From Prevotella sp. (lineage in GTDB: Bacteria; Bacteroidota; Bacteroidia; Bacteroidales; Bacteroidaceae): 64,000 bases of DNA. Below the pieces are notes generated by a model, which saw only the letters and a list, made by a program, of their open reading frames with translations, had not been told where the DNA came from and made no database searches. The translations under genes were made by a program, and so were the position numbers. Below are positions 16,383-25,149 of this stretch, piece after piece; position 1 is the first letter of the stretch, and each line of letters begins with the position of its first letter. The DNA lies in the NCBI GenBank assembly GCA_017617615.1, contig JAFZVV010000005.1:4485-68484 (forward strand), written 5' to 3'.

Positions 16383-17156
16383 TCAGTCGTCGTAGCGCCA
16401 CGACTCCATGGCGCTGATCATATCATAGTCGGTCACATCGATACGCGTGGGCGTGATGGCAGCGAAGCCATGCTGCAACGCCCAGTTGTCGGTATCTTCC
16501 GAGTCAGGCTCGTCGTTCTTATACTTGCCCACCATCCAGAAGTAGTCGTAGCCCCGTGGGTGATGCTCCTTCACACACTCGTCATACCATGTGCCCCATG
16601 CCATGCGACACACCTTCACACCGCAGTATCCCCCTCGTGGCACATTCACGTTCAGGCACACCCCCTTGGGAAGTCCCTCGCTGAGCACCCGTCGTGTGAT
16701 GGCCCTGACAAGCGGGCGCATAGGCTCGAAATCGGCATCGGCACTGTAGTCACATATCGAGAAAGCCACCGACGGAAGGTATTTCATGCAGCCCTCTGCC
16801 GCCACGCCCATCGTACCCGAATAGTGGGTGTTCACCGAGGCGTTATCGCCGTGGTTGATGCCTCCGATCACCATATCGGGCCGTCGGTCGGCGCACAATT
16901 GGTTGAGCGCGAGTTTCACACAGTCTACGGGCGTGCCGTTGCTCGACCACACCTCCACCCCTTCCTCACGATGTCTTGGCGTGAGGTCGAGCGGTGTAGT
17001 GGCAGAGAAGGCACGGGCATAGCCCGAGCGGGCGGAGTCGGGCGCGCAGACCAACAGGTCGGCCATGTCACGTATCATGTCCACCAGCGCATTGATACCT
17101 TTAGCCTTGTAGCCATCGTCGTTGGAAATCAGAATGAAAGGTCGGTTGTCGTTCAT
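16383..17156 (-). CDS. surE: 5'/3'-nucleotidase SurE
   Basis: 257 residues. SurE dephosphorylates nucleoside monophosphates and is linked to stationary-phase survival. Metal-binding marks are ISNDDGYKAKGI (Asp13, Asp14), the PDSARSGYARAFS block (~40-52), SSNGTPVDCVKLAL and GGINHGDNAS, all in the family order. A minus-strand TACCTTTGC element at 17175-17183 lies ~19 bp upstream of the ATG, so the leader is very short. It is the first gene of the surE-lpxB unit and is divergent from parA. Confidence 0.95.
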   Translation of the reverse strand: MNDNRPFILISNDDGYKAKGINALVDMIRDMADLLVCAPDSARSGYARAFSATTPLDLTPRHREEGVEVWSSNGTPVDCVKLALNQLCADRRPDMVIGGINHGDNASVNTHYSGTMGVAAEGCMKYLPSVAFSICDYSADADFEPMRPLVRAITRRVLSEGLPKGVCLNVNVPRGGYCGVKVCRMAWGTWYDECVKEHHPRGYDYFWMVGKYKNDEPDSEDTDNWALQHGFAAITPTRIDVTDYDMISAMESWRYDD

Positions 17157-17174
17157 CTTCTTTACTTTGTTTGG

Positions 17175-17183
17175 GCAAAGGTA
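17175..17183 (-). promoter_or_regulatory. -7 element of the surE-lpxB promoter
   Basis: TACCTTTGC on the minus strand, 18 bp before the surE ATG. Confidence 0.55.
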
Positions 17184-17298
17184 GGAAAAAATAATAAAAT
17201 ACAGGAAAAGAGTGATGCCGAAACAATAAAACCCACCTTAAATTTGTTTGTTAAGTATGAAAAAAGGTTTAATTCGTCCTTTTCTCGTATAAAATATG

Positions 17299-17307
17299 TA
17301 TCTTTGC
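17299..17307 (+). promoter_or_regulatory. -7 element of the parA promoter
   Basis: TATCTTTGC lies 108 bp before the parA ATG. The resulting leader of ~100 nt has a small hairpin-forming word (GCACCAAGTGC at 17357-17367) and no obvious upstream reading frame. Confidence 0.55.
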
Positions 17308-17415
17308 ACAATCGTAGCAAAAATATGCCGCACCTAAGATAGGTACAAGATGGGCTGCACCAAGTGCACAATGCCCACTTTGTTAAGGAAAAAAGATTCT
17401 ATAAGAGGTAACTAA

Positions 17416-18180
17416 ATGGGAAAAATCATAGCTTTAGCCAACCAAAAGGGAGGTGTGGGCAAGACCACCACCACCATCAACCTTGCGGCCTCGTTAGCGA
17501 CCTTGGAGAAGACGGTGCTTGTCATCGACGCCGACCCACAGGCCAATGCATCCAGCGGTCTGGGTGTAGATGTGAACAACCTGGAGTGCTCGCTATACGA
17601 ATGTCTTGTCGACCACGTCGACGTGCGCGAAGCTATCTACACCACTGACATCGAGGGTCTCGACATCATTCCCAGCCACATCGACCTGGTGGGTGCCGAA
17701 ATAGAGATGCTCAATATCGACAGCCGCGAAAAGGTAATCGACCGTCTCCTTGCCCCTATCCGCTCTGAATACGACTACATCCTGATAGACTGCTCTCCCT
17801 CACTGGGACTGATTACCGTCAACTCACTCACCGCTGCCGACTCCGTCATCATTCCCGTGCAGTGCGAGTATTTTGCCCTCGAAGGCATCGGGAAATTGCT
17901 CAACACCATCAAGATCATCAAGAGCAAACTCAATCCCCGTCTGGAAATCGAGGGGTTCCTCTTGACAATGTACGACAGCCGTTTGCGGCTTGCCAACCAG
18001 ATTTACGACGAGGTGAAGCGCCACTTTCAGGAATTGGTGTTCAAGACCGTCATCCAGCGTAACGTCAAGCTCAGCGAGAGTCCGAGCCATGGTCTGCCCG
18101 TGATTCTCTATGATGCCGACAGCACCGGCAGCAAGAACCATCTTGCCCTGGCTAAGGAGATTATCAACAAGAACAGTTAA
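17416..18180 (+). CDS. parA: Chromosome partitioning ATPase ParA (Soj)
   Basis: 254 residues. ParA is a Walker-type ATPase that moves ParB-parS complexes during chromosome segregation. The deviant Walker A motif [10 protein letters not shown] is at 11-20, the [11 protein letters not shown] block at ~39-49, the Walker B strand in [14 protein letters not shown] and the DNA-binding end in [15 protein letters not shown]. Length and lack of an N-terminal extension point to the chromosomal type, not a plasmid ParA. It leads the parA-parB-DUF5683-mltD-rel block. Confidence 0.95.
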   Translation: MGKIIALANQKGGVGKTTTTINLAASLATLEKTVLVIDADPQANASSGLGVDVNNLECSLYECLVDHVDVREAIYTTDIEGLDIIPSHIDLVGAEIEMLNIDSREKVIDRLLAPIRSEYDYILIDCSPSLGLITVNSLTAADSVIIPVQCEYFALEGIGKLLNTIKIIKSKLNPRLEIEGFLLTMYDSRLRLANQIYDEVKRHFQELVFKTVIQRNVKLSESPSHGLPVILYDADSTGSKNHLALAKEIINKNS

Positions 18181-18219
18181 AGCCACGGTGGCAGCGCCAC
18201 CGCCCGACACACATATTCT

Positions 18220-19113
18220 ATGGCAGCAAAAAAGAAATTCAATGCACTGGGCCGCGGCCTGGATGCCCTTATCTCCACCGACGAGATACATCCACAGGGC
18301 AGTTCCACCATCAGCGAGATAGCCCTCGACCAGATAGAAGCCAATCCCAACCAACCCCGTCGCGACTTCGACCCCGACAGCCTGCAGGAGTTGGCCAATA
18401 GCATCCGCGAGATTGGCATCGTGCAGCCCATCACTCTCCGCCAGATCAGCGACACCAAATACCAGATTGTGGCGGGAGAACGCCGCTATCGTGCCTCGCA
18501 GATGGCAGGCCTCAGCTCCATTCCCGCCTATATCCGCACCATCGACGATGAGAGCGTGATGGAGATGGCATTGGTGGAGAATATCCAGCGCGAAGACCTC
18601 AATGCCATCGAGATAGCACTGGCCTATGCCCACCTGCTCGAGAACGAGGGGATGACCCAGGAGAAGGTGGCAGAGCGTGTAGGAAAGAGCCGCGTGGCCG
18701 TGGCCAATTACCTCCGCCTGCTCAAACTGCCCGCCCAGGTGCAGATGGCGCTTCAGAAACATACCATCGACATGGGCCATGCCCGTGCCCTCCTTTCCCT
18801 CGACAGCCCGTCGCAGCAACTCGCCGTCTTTGAGACCATCCAGAAGAACGGCTCGTCGGTACGTCAAGTAGAAGAAATCGTGAAAAAGCTGAAGAACGGC
18901 GAGGACGTGAACCTTGGTGGCAAGAAGCTTGCGTCGGGAACCCGTTTTCCCGAGGAGTACACCATCCTGCGTGAACAACTCACGGGGTTCTTCGGAAAGA
19001 AAGTATCACTCAATATCTCTCCCTCGGGAAAGGGGAAAATCAGCATCCCCTTCGCCGACGAGGAAGAGCTGGAGCATATCATGAGCGTGTTCGACCGGTT
19101 GAAACGTAATTGA
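18220..19113 (+). CDS. parB: Chromosome partitioning protein ParB
   Basis: 297 residues. ParB is the CTP-dependent clamp that loads at parS sites. Marks: N-terminal KKKFNALGRGLDALI (ParA-interacting end), the CTPase motif GERRYRAS (86-93), NIQREDLNAIE (121-131), a helix-turn-helix at ~146-170 (TQEKVAERVGKSRVAVANYL) and a C-terminal dimerisation part. It starts 39 bp after parA and ends 1 bp before the next gene, so these are co-transcribed. Confidence 0.95.
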   Translation: MAAKKKFNALGRGLDALISTDEIHPQGSSTISEIALDQIEANPNQPRRDFDPDSLQELANSIREIGIVQPITLRQISDTKYQIVAGERRYRASQMAGLSSIPAYIRTIDDESVMEMALVENIQREDLNAIEIALAYAHLLENEGMTQEKVAERVGKSRVAVANYLRLLKLPAQVQMALQKHTIDMGHARALLSLDSPSQQLAVFETIQKNGSSVRQVEEIVKKLKNGEDVNLGGKKLASGTRFPEEYTILREQLTGFFGKKVSLNISPSGKGKISIPFADEEELEHIMSVFDRLKRN

Positions 19114-19114
19114 C

Positions 19115-19849
19115 ATGACCGTGAGAACCAACAGATTGTCTTTCATCCGTACAGCCGTTGCCGCCCTGCTGCTCACCACAGCATCACTCGGCAGCGCACA
19201 GGAAGTGATTGTCGCCGACAGTTTAGCACCCGGCGACGATGTCATCGAACTGATGATAGACGATACCTTGCAAGTGGGCCGTTTCTTCGCGGCCGACACG
19301 CTAACTATGGCGAAGCCCCCTCGCGACTGGAGCACCTGGCGCCCCAGCGCAAAACGGGCGATGTGGCTTGCCATCGTCCTGCCCGGTGCCGGACAAATAT
19401 ACAACCGCAAATACTGGAAACTCCCCATCTTCTATGGTGGGTTTGTGGGATGTATCTATGCCATGCGTTGGAACAACATGATGTACAACGACTATTCCAG
19501 GGCGTTTCTCGACATCTCAGACAACGACCCCGCCACACAGAGTTACAACCAGTTCCTGCATCTCGGCTCTCGCATCAACCCCGATAACGAGAAGAACGAG
19601 ACCCGTTACAAGACGCTTTTCCAGAAGCGCAAGGATTATTACCGACGCTACCGCGACTTGAGTTTTTTCATACTCATCGGCGTGTATGCCCTCTCTGTCA
19701 TCGACGCGTATGTCGACGCATCCCTGTCGGATTTCGATATCAGCAAAGACCTGAGTCTGAAGGTCTCACCGACAGTCATCAACAGCCGCACCGACCGCAA
19801 CCCTATCAGGTCAGGTGCCATCGGACTGCACTGCAGCCTGAATTTTTAA
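19115..19849 (+). CDS. DUF5683 membrane protein
   Basis: 244 residues. A signal-like N-terminus (FIRTAVAALLLTTASLGSAQ) is followed by a short linker and the DUF5683 core with its hallmark PSAKRAMWLAIVLPGAGQIY and NRKYWKLPIFYGGFVGCIYA, a nucleotide-flank-like turn between two hydrophobic stretches. A last membrane segment FFILIGVYALSVIDAYVDA is near the C-terminus. Function unknown. Its fixed place between parB and a lytic transglycosylase in Bacteroidota suggests an envelope or division role; that is an inference from context. Confidence 0.85.
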   Translation: MTVRTNRLSFIRTAVAALLLTTASLGSAQEVIVADSLAPGDDVIELMIDDTLQVGRFFAADTLTMAKPPRDWSTWRPSAKRAMWLAIVLPGAGQIYNRKYWKLPIFYGGFVGCIYAMRWNNMMYNDYSRAFLDISDNDPATQSYNQFLHLGSRINPDNEKNETRYKTLFQKRKDYYRRYRDLSFFILIGVYALSVIDAYVDASLSDFDISKDLSLKVSPTVINSRTDRNPIRSGAIGLHCSLNF

Positions 19850-19879
19850 GAACAAAATGTCAAGAAGCAAAACAAGAAA

Positions 19880-21208
19880 ATGAAGAAGACCCTAACACTC
19901 ATCCTATTGTTATTGTGTTGCACCATTCACCTCTCAGCCCAAATCAGTGAAGACTACGAGATTTTCTTCACTGACGAGAACGGCCATCAAGACGTCATGG
20001 AACTGCCCGAGTCGATGATGATGTCAGAACTCGACAGCATGCTCGCCCTTTACCATTCCAAGACCTACCTCATCACCGACGAAGCATGTGAGTCGACAGG
20101 TGAGAACCCCTACTACTCCGACGATGTGTATGCCGAGCGACTGAGCCGCATGCCCACCGCCATCGACATGCCCTACAACACCATCGTAAGACAATTCATC
20201 GACCGTTACTGCACACGCCTGCGCAGGTCGGTGAGCGTAATGCTCGGCACGTCAAACTTCTACATGCCCATCTTCGAGCAGGCCCTTGAAGCCTACAACG
20301 TACCCATGGAGCTGAAATACCTGCCTGTCATCGAGTCGGCACTCAATCCCAAGGCCGTATCGCGCGTGGGCGCCACCGGACTATGGCAGTTCATGCTCGC
20401 CACTGGCAAGCAATACGGTCTTCGCGTGAACTCCCTCGTCGACGACCGCCGCGACCCCATCCGAGCCTCGTATGCTGCCGCACGCCTGTTGCGCGACCTC
20501 TTCCGCATCTTCGGCGACTGGACTCTTGCCATCGCTGCCTACAACTGCGGTCCTGCCAACGTGAACAAAGCCATCCGGCGCAGCGGTGGCCAGCGTGACT
20601 TCTGGAAAATCTACCCCTATCTTCCCGCTGAGACCCGAGGCTATGTGCCCGCTTTCATCGCTGCCAACTATGTGATGACCTACTATTGCGAGCACAATAT
20701 CTGTCCGATGCTCACCAATCTTCCCGAGCGTACCGACACCATCATCGTCGACCGTAACATCTCGCTATCCACCATATCGAAGTTCTGTGACATCAACATC
20801 GAGTTGCTCCGCGAACTCAATCCACAATACCGTCGCGACCTGGTGAACGGCAGCACCGAGCCATCCACCATCCGCATGACCATCCCATCGATGAACAAGT
20901 TCCTGGAGTTGCAAGACTCCATCTTCGCCTATGATGCCGCACATGTGGGAGGCAAGCATGCCTATACCGCAGTAGAAGACAAAGGCTCATCGCGCGAGAG
21001 CACGTCACGGCGCTCGTCCGAAAGCCGTTCATCGGCCTCAAGGAGCAGCAGGCGCAGCAGTTCCGCGACCACGGCCACGGCAGCAGCTACAAGCAGTTCG
21101 TCGTCGCGCTATGGTCGCAGTTCACGAAGTGCTTCCTTCAACCAACGCACCACCGCCTCCTCCAACAGCAATTCCTCTGGGAAACGCCGCAGTGGGCGCC
21201 GTGGCTGA
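19880..21208 (+). CDS. mltD: Membrane-bound lytic murein transglycosylase (MltD-like)
   Basis: 442 residues with a signal peptide (MKKTLTLILLLLCCTIHLSA). The lysozyme-like SLT domain spans ~115-270 with catalytic Glu152 in VIESALNPKAVS, followed by GATGLWQFM and AIAAYNCGP. One LysM-like segment follows (SLSTISKFCDINIELLRELN, ~300-320). The last ~75 residues are an unusual Ser/Arg/Thr-rich low-complexity tail (many RSS and SSR words). The enzyme cleaves peptidoglycan glycan strands with formation of 1,6-anhydro ends. It lies 30 bp after the DUF5683 gene and 27 bp before the rel gene. Confidence 0.92.
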   Translation: MKKTLTLILLLLCCTIHLSAQISEDYEIFFTDENGHQDVMELPESMMMSELDSMLALYHSKTYLITDEACESTGENPYYSDDVYAERLSRMPTAIDMPYNTIVRQFIDRYCTRLRRSVSVMLGTSNFYMPIFEQALEAYNVPMELKYLPVIESALNPKAVSRVGATGLWQFMLATGKQYGLRVNSLVDDRRDPIRASYAAARLLRDLFRIFGDWTLAIAAYNCGPANVNKAIRRSGGQRDFWKIYPYLPAETRGYVPAFIAANYVMTYYCEHNICPMLTNLPERTDTIIVDRNISLSTISKFCDINIELLRELNPQYRRDLVNGSTEPSTIRMTIPSMNKFLELQDSIFAYDAAHVGGKHAYTAVEDKGSSRESTSRRSSESRSSASRSSRRSSSATTATAAATSSSSSRYGRSSRSASFNQRTTASSNSNSSGKRRSGRRG

Positions 21209-21235
21209 CCCCACCCCTTCCAACACAACCTATCT

Positions 21236-23542
21236 ATGAACGAACAGGAGCATATAGGGAAAGAGGCTGAACGCGATGCCATCGACAACCAACTGGTAGA
21301 CGAAGCCTACCAGGCGCTGATCGACAGTTACATCTCGTCGCCCCACCGCAAGAAGGTCGACATCATCAACAAGGCCTTCAATTTTGCCCGCCAAGCGCAC
21401 AAAGGCGTACGGCGCCTCTCGGGCGAGCCCTATATCATGCACCCCATCGCCGTGGCCACGATAGCCTCGAAAGAGATGGGACTGGGTTCTACCAGCATCT
21501 GTTCCGCCCTTCTGCACGACGTTGTGGAAGACACCGACTATACCGTGGAAGACATCGAGACCATCTTCGGCTCGAAGATAGCCCAAATCGTCGACGGCCT
21601 TACGAAGATATCAGGAGGTATCTTTGGAGATCAGGCCTCTGCCCAGGCCGCCAATTTCAAGAAACTGCTTCTCACGATGAGCGACGACATCCGCGTTATC
21701 CTCATCAAGATTTGCGACCGTCTCCACAACATGCGTACGCTGAGCAGCCAGCCCGCCAACAAGCAATATAAGATTGCCGGTGAGACATTATATATATATG
21801 CGCCGCTATCCAACCGTCTCGGTCTCAACAAGATAAAGAACGAACTTGAAGACCTGAGTTTCAAGTACGAGCATCCCGAGGAATACGAAAGCATCAAGAC
21901 AAAACTCGCCTCTACCGAGACGATGCGTAACCAGCTGTTCGAGGATTTCACCGCCCCCATCCGCGAGTCCCTCGACAAGATGGGCATGAAATACGTAATT
22001 CATGCGAGGGTGAAGACCCCCTACTCCATCTGGACGAAGATGCAGAACAAGCATGTCACCTTCGACGAAATCTACGACATCCTTGCCGTGCGCATCATCT
22101 TCAAGCCCGAGAGCAAGGAGCAAGAGATCAACGACTGCTTCAGAATCTATGTGGCCATCAACAAAATCTACAAGTCGCATCCCGAACGTCTCCGCGACTG
22201 GGCCAACCACCCCAAGGCCAATGGCTACCAGGCACTCCATATCACCCTGATGTCGAAACAAGGGCAGTGGGTGGAGGTGCAGATACGGTCGGAACGCATG
22301 GACGACATCGCCGAGCAGGGATTTGCCGCCCACTGGAAATACAAGCAAGGTGCCGACGGCAGGGTGACAGCCGTCAGCGAGACGGGCGAGGACGGCGAGC
22401 TCAACGACTGGCTCCACACCATCAAGGAGATTCTCGACGACCCCCAGCCCGATGCCATGGATTTCCTCGACACCATCAAGCTCAACCTCTTTGCCTCGGA
22501 GATATTCGTCTTCACCCCCAAAGGTGAGATACGCACCATGCCGGCAGGGAGCACGGCCCTCGACTTTGCCTTCCAGATACATACCTTCCTTGGCAGCCAC
22601 TGCATCGGTGCCAAGGTAAACCACAAGCTCGTGCCTCTGAGCCACCGCCTGCAGAGTGGCGACCAGGTAGAAATCCTCACCTCGAAATCACAGCACGTCA
22701 GTCCCACATGGGTAAACTTCGCCACCACAGCGAAGGCGAAGACCAAAATCCTCGCCATCCTCCGCCGCAACGAGCGTGAAATCCAGAAGAGTGGCGAAAA
22801 CACCCTCCGCGAATTTCTCGCTGCCCACGACCTGGAGATGACCACGTCGGCCATCGACCGCTTGTGTGCCCTGCACGACATCAGCAAGCCAGAGAAATTC
22901 TTCCAGGCATTAGGCAACAAGAACATCATCCTCGGCGACAAGGACATCGACGAGGTGCTCGACAGCAAAACGGGCAAGAAATCAGGATGGCGCAAACTCG
23001 TTCCTTTCCTCGGCAACGAGAAGAAGAGCAAGGAAAACAGCAACTACGACGACGACAACACCGAGCTGTTCCTTGTCGACAAGTCATTCAACCGCAAAAA
23101 GCCCTTCATCATCAACGACACCAACTTCGGGCGGCTCATCTTCCCTCCCTGCTGCCGACCTATCCCCGGCGATGATATCCTCGGCTATATCGACAACCGC
23201 AACCATATCGAAATCCACAAACGTGCCTGTCAGGTGGCCAACAAACTCAAGAGCAGTTTCGGCAACCATATCATCGACGCGAAATGGGACATGCACCGCC
23301 GCATCCTCTTCGATGCTACCATCCAGATTTCCGGTATCGACCGCATCGGCCTGCTCAACGAACTGACCCATGTCATTTCCAGCCAGCTCAATGTCAACAT
23401 GCAGAAGCTGGTCATCTCGACCACCGATGGTATCTTCGACGGCACCATACAACTGAAGGTCTACGAACGCAAGGACGTCAGACTCATCATCGACAGCCTG
23501 AAGGCCATCGAAGGCCTTGAGGAAATCAAGCAAATCCAATAA
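21236..23542 (+). CDS. Bifunctional (p)ppGpp synthetase/hydrolase (Rel/SpoT)
   Basis: 768 residues. Long RelA/SpoT homologue controlling the stringent response. The HD hydrolase domain looks intact (AHKG with His55, IMHPIAV with His69, LLHDVVEDT with His94-Asp95). The synthetase domain holds VKTPYSIWTKMQNKHV, FDEIYDILAVRII, NGYQALH and the EVQIRSERMDDIAEQGFAAH block. A TGS domain follows (EIFVFTPKGEIRTMPAGSTA, ~420-440), then a zinc-finger-like region (CCRPIPGDDI) and a C-terminal ACT domain. With both catalytic domains apparently intact it should make and degrade (p)ppGpp. Confidence 0.95.
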   Translation: MNEQEHIGKEAERDAIDNQLVDEAYQALIDSYISSPHRKKVDIINKAFNFARQAHKGVRRLSGEPYIMHPIAVATIASKEMGLGSTSICSALLHDVVEDTDYTVEDIETIFGSKIAQIVDGLTKISGGIFGDQASAQAANFKKLLLTMSDDIRVILIKICDRLHNMRTLSSQPANKQYKIAGETLYIYAPLSNRLGLNKIKNELEDLSFKYEHPEEYESIKTKLASTETMRNQLFEDFTAPIRESLDKMGMKYVIHARVKTPYSIWTKMQNKHVTFDEIYDILAVRIIFKPESKEQEINDCFRIYVAINKIYKSHPERLRDWANHPKANGYQALHITLMSKQGQWVEVQIRSERMDDIAEQGFAAHWKYKQGADGRVTAVSETGEDGELNDWLHTIKEILDDPQPDAMDFLDTIKLNLFASEIFVFTPKGEIRTMPAGSTALDFAFQIHTFLGSHCIGAKVNHKLVPLSHRLQSGDQVEILTSKSQHVSPTWVNFATTAKAKTKILAILRRNEREIQKSGENTLREFLAAHDLEMTTSAIDRLCALHDISKPEKFFQALGNKNIILGDKDIDEVLDSKTGKKSGWRKLVPFLGNEKKSKENSNYDDDNTELFLVDKSFNRKKPFIINDTNFGRLIFPPCCRPIPGDDILGYIDNRNHIEIHKRACQVANKLKSSFGNHIIDAKWDMHRRILFDATIQISGIDRIGLLNELTHVISSQLNVNMQKLVISTTDGIFDGTIQLKVYERKDVRLIIDSLKAIEGLEEIKQIQ

Positions 23543-23553
23543 CCTTTCACCCC

Positions 23554-24522
23554 ATGCGCACCCTTCTCTTCCTTCTCGCCATGACACTCTCCCACACTGC
23601 CATGGCCGCCGGCAAGTACGACAATCCCGACACGCTCTTCGTGGCACGCGATGGCACCGCTGAGTTCCGCAACATCAACGATGCCATCGAGGTATGCCGC
23701 GCATTCATGGACTATCACAAGGTGATTTTCGTGAAACGTGGCACCTACAAGGAAAAGCTCATCATCCCCTCATGGCTCGACAACATCGAGATTGTGGGCG
23801 AAGATGCAGACAACACCATCATCACCTACGACGACCATGCCAATATCCGTCTTGAAGGTACCGAAAGAGCCATGGGTACCTTCCGCACCTATACCCTGAA
23901 GATTGAGGGTAATGGCATCACGCTGAAGAACATCACCATAGAGAACAACTCCGCCCGTCTGGGGCAAGCCGTGGCCCTGCATACCGAGGGTGACCGCCTG
24001 CGCTTCATCGGTTGCCGTTTCCTGGGTCATCAAGACACCATCTACACCGGCAAGGCCGGCACACGTCTCTATTTCGACAACTGCTTTATAGAAGGTACTA
24101 CCGACTTCATATTTGGACCTTCCACCGTGTGGTTCGAAGGATGCACCATCAAGAGCAAAGCCAATTCCTATGTCACGGCGGCATCCACGCCAGAAAACAT
24201 CGCCTTCGGCTATGTGTTCAACCACTGCCGTCTGATTGCCGACAACGGTGTTGATAAGGTGTATCTGGGACGTCCTTGGCGACCCTATGCCTACACGGTG
24301 TTCATGAACTGCGAGTTGGGTGGACATATCTGCACTGCAGGGTGGCACAACTGGGGCAACGAGGCCAATGAGCACACTGCCCGTTACCTGGAATACAACA
24401 ACTACGGCGAGGGAGCCGCCACCAACGGCCGTGCCCCATGGAGCCGCCAACTGAGCAAGAAAGAGGCCGCTGCTATCACCTTGCAAAACGTTTTCAAGGT
24501 AGAGAGCAGTTGGGTTCCATGA
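23554..24522 (+). CDS. Pectinesterase (CE8), secreted
   Basis: 322 residues with a signal peptide (MRTLLFLLAMTLSHTAMAAG). The rest is a single right-handed beta-helix pectin methylesterase domain with all family marks: GQAVAL (Gln138), GHQDTIYT (Gln160, catalytic Asp161), GTTDFIFG (catalytic Asp184) and YLGRPWRPYA (Arg240, Trp242). It removes methyl esters from homogalacturonan, opening it to pectate lyases. It starts 11 bp after the rel gene and is probably co-transcribed with a housekeeping operon, which is odd for a carbohydrate-active enzyme; no SusC/SusD pair is nearby. Confidence 0.94.
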   Translation: MRTLLFLLAMTLSHTAMAAGKYDNPDTLFVARDGTAEFRNINDAIEVCRAFMDYHKVIFVKRGTYKEKLIIPSWLDNIEIVGEDADNTIITYDDHANIRLEGTERAMGTFRTYTLKIEGNGITLKNITIENNSARLGQAVALHTEGDRLRFIGCRFLGHQDTIYTGKAGTRLYFDNCFIEGTTDFIFGPSTVWFEGCTIKSKANSYVTAASTPENIAFGYVFNHCRLIADNGVDKVYLGRPWRPYAYTVFMNCELGGHICTAGWHNWGNEANEHTARYLEYNNYGEGAATNGRAPWSRQLSKKEAAAITLQNVFKVESSWVP

Positions 24523-24606
24523 CCTTCAACAAAAGAGCCTAACTAACCTAAAAGACCAAAAATCTAAAGACAAAAAACGGGAAAACCATAAACGACAGCC
24601 GACTGG

Positions 24607-24948
24607 TCAAGAGAGGGTGTCGAGTTGTTTCTTCAGTTGCTGTAACTCCTCGCGGATGCCGATGAGGCACTCCATTACCTTCGCGCTCTTGTCTACGCCG
24701 GCGCGGTTCTCGTTGAGCATCTTCCGTGCGGCAGCGAGCTTGAATCCCCTTACCTTCACCAAGTTGTAGATGAGGCCAATCTGGTCGATGTCCTTTTGCG
24801 TGTATTGCCTCACGTTGTTGCTCGTGGTTTGTGGCTTGAGATGTGGGAATACACCTTCCCAATAGCGCAGCAGACTCTCCTTGACGTCGTACATCGCCGC
24901 CACTTCCTTGATAGAATAATATACTTTCTGTGTTTTGGTTTTCTCCAT
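24607..24948 (-). CDS. MerR-family transcriptional regulator
   Basis: 113 residues from the ATG at 24948; a longer frame to 25047 is rejected because the promoter element at 24983-24991 lies within it. The N-terminal winged-helix part has the MerR pattern YYSIKEVAAMYDVKESLLRY and WEGVFPHLKP, then RQYTQKDIDQIGLIYNLVKV, followed by a coiled-coil end (EELQQLKKQLDTL). There is no ligand-binding domain, as in the small MerR proteins found in Bacteroidota. It is divergent from alaS. Target unknown. Confidence 0.85.
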   Translation of the reverse strand: MEKTKTQKVYYSIKEVAAMYDVKESLLRYWEGVFPHLKPQTTSNNVRQYTQKDIDQIGLIYNLVKVRGFKLAAARKMLNENRAGVDKSAKVMECLIGIREELQQLKKQLDTLS

Positions 24949-24982
24949 TTTCAATGCCTTTATCCCTTGCTGATTTGGATTT

Positions 24983-24991
24983 GCAAAAATA
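24983..24991 (-). promoter_or_regulatory. -7 element of the merR-type gene
   Basis: TATTTTTGC on the minus strand, 34 bp upstream of the chosen ATG. Confidence 0.5.
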
Positions 24992-25088
24992 AGGAAAAAG
25001 AGAAACAAAACAAAATTAAAATGCATGATTTTCACCGACAAAGACATACATTTTAATAATAATGTTGTCTATTCTTGAAAAAAAGCAG

Positions 25089-25097
25089 TATTTTTGC
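25089..25097 (+). promoter_or_regulatory. -7 element of the alaS promoter
   Basis: TATTTTTGC, preceded 20 bp upstream by TTGT (25065-25068), a near match to the -33 TTTG. The alaS start lies 53 bp downstream. Confidence 0.55.
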
Positions 25098-25149
25098 ACC
25101 ACTTATAGTTTCAAGAAACGTAAAAAAAGAGAATTATCACAGAAGCAAG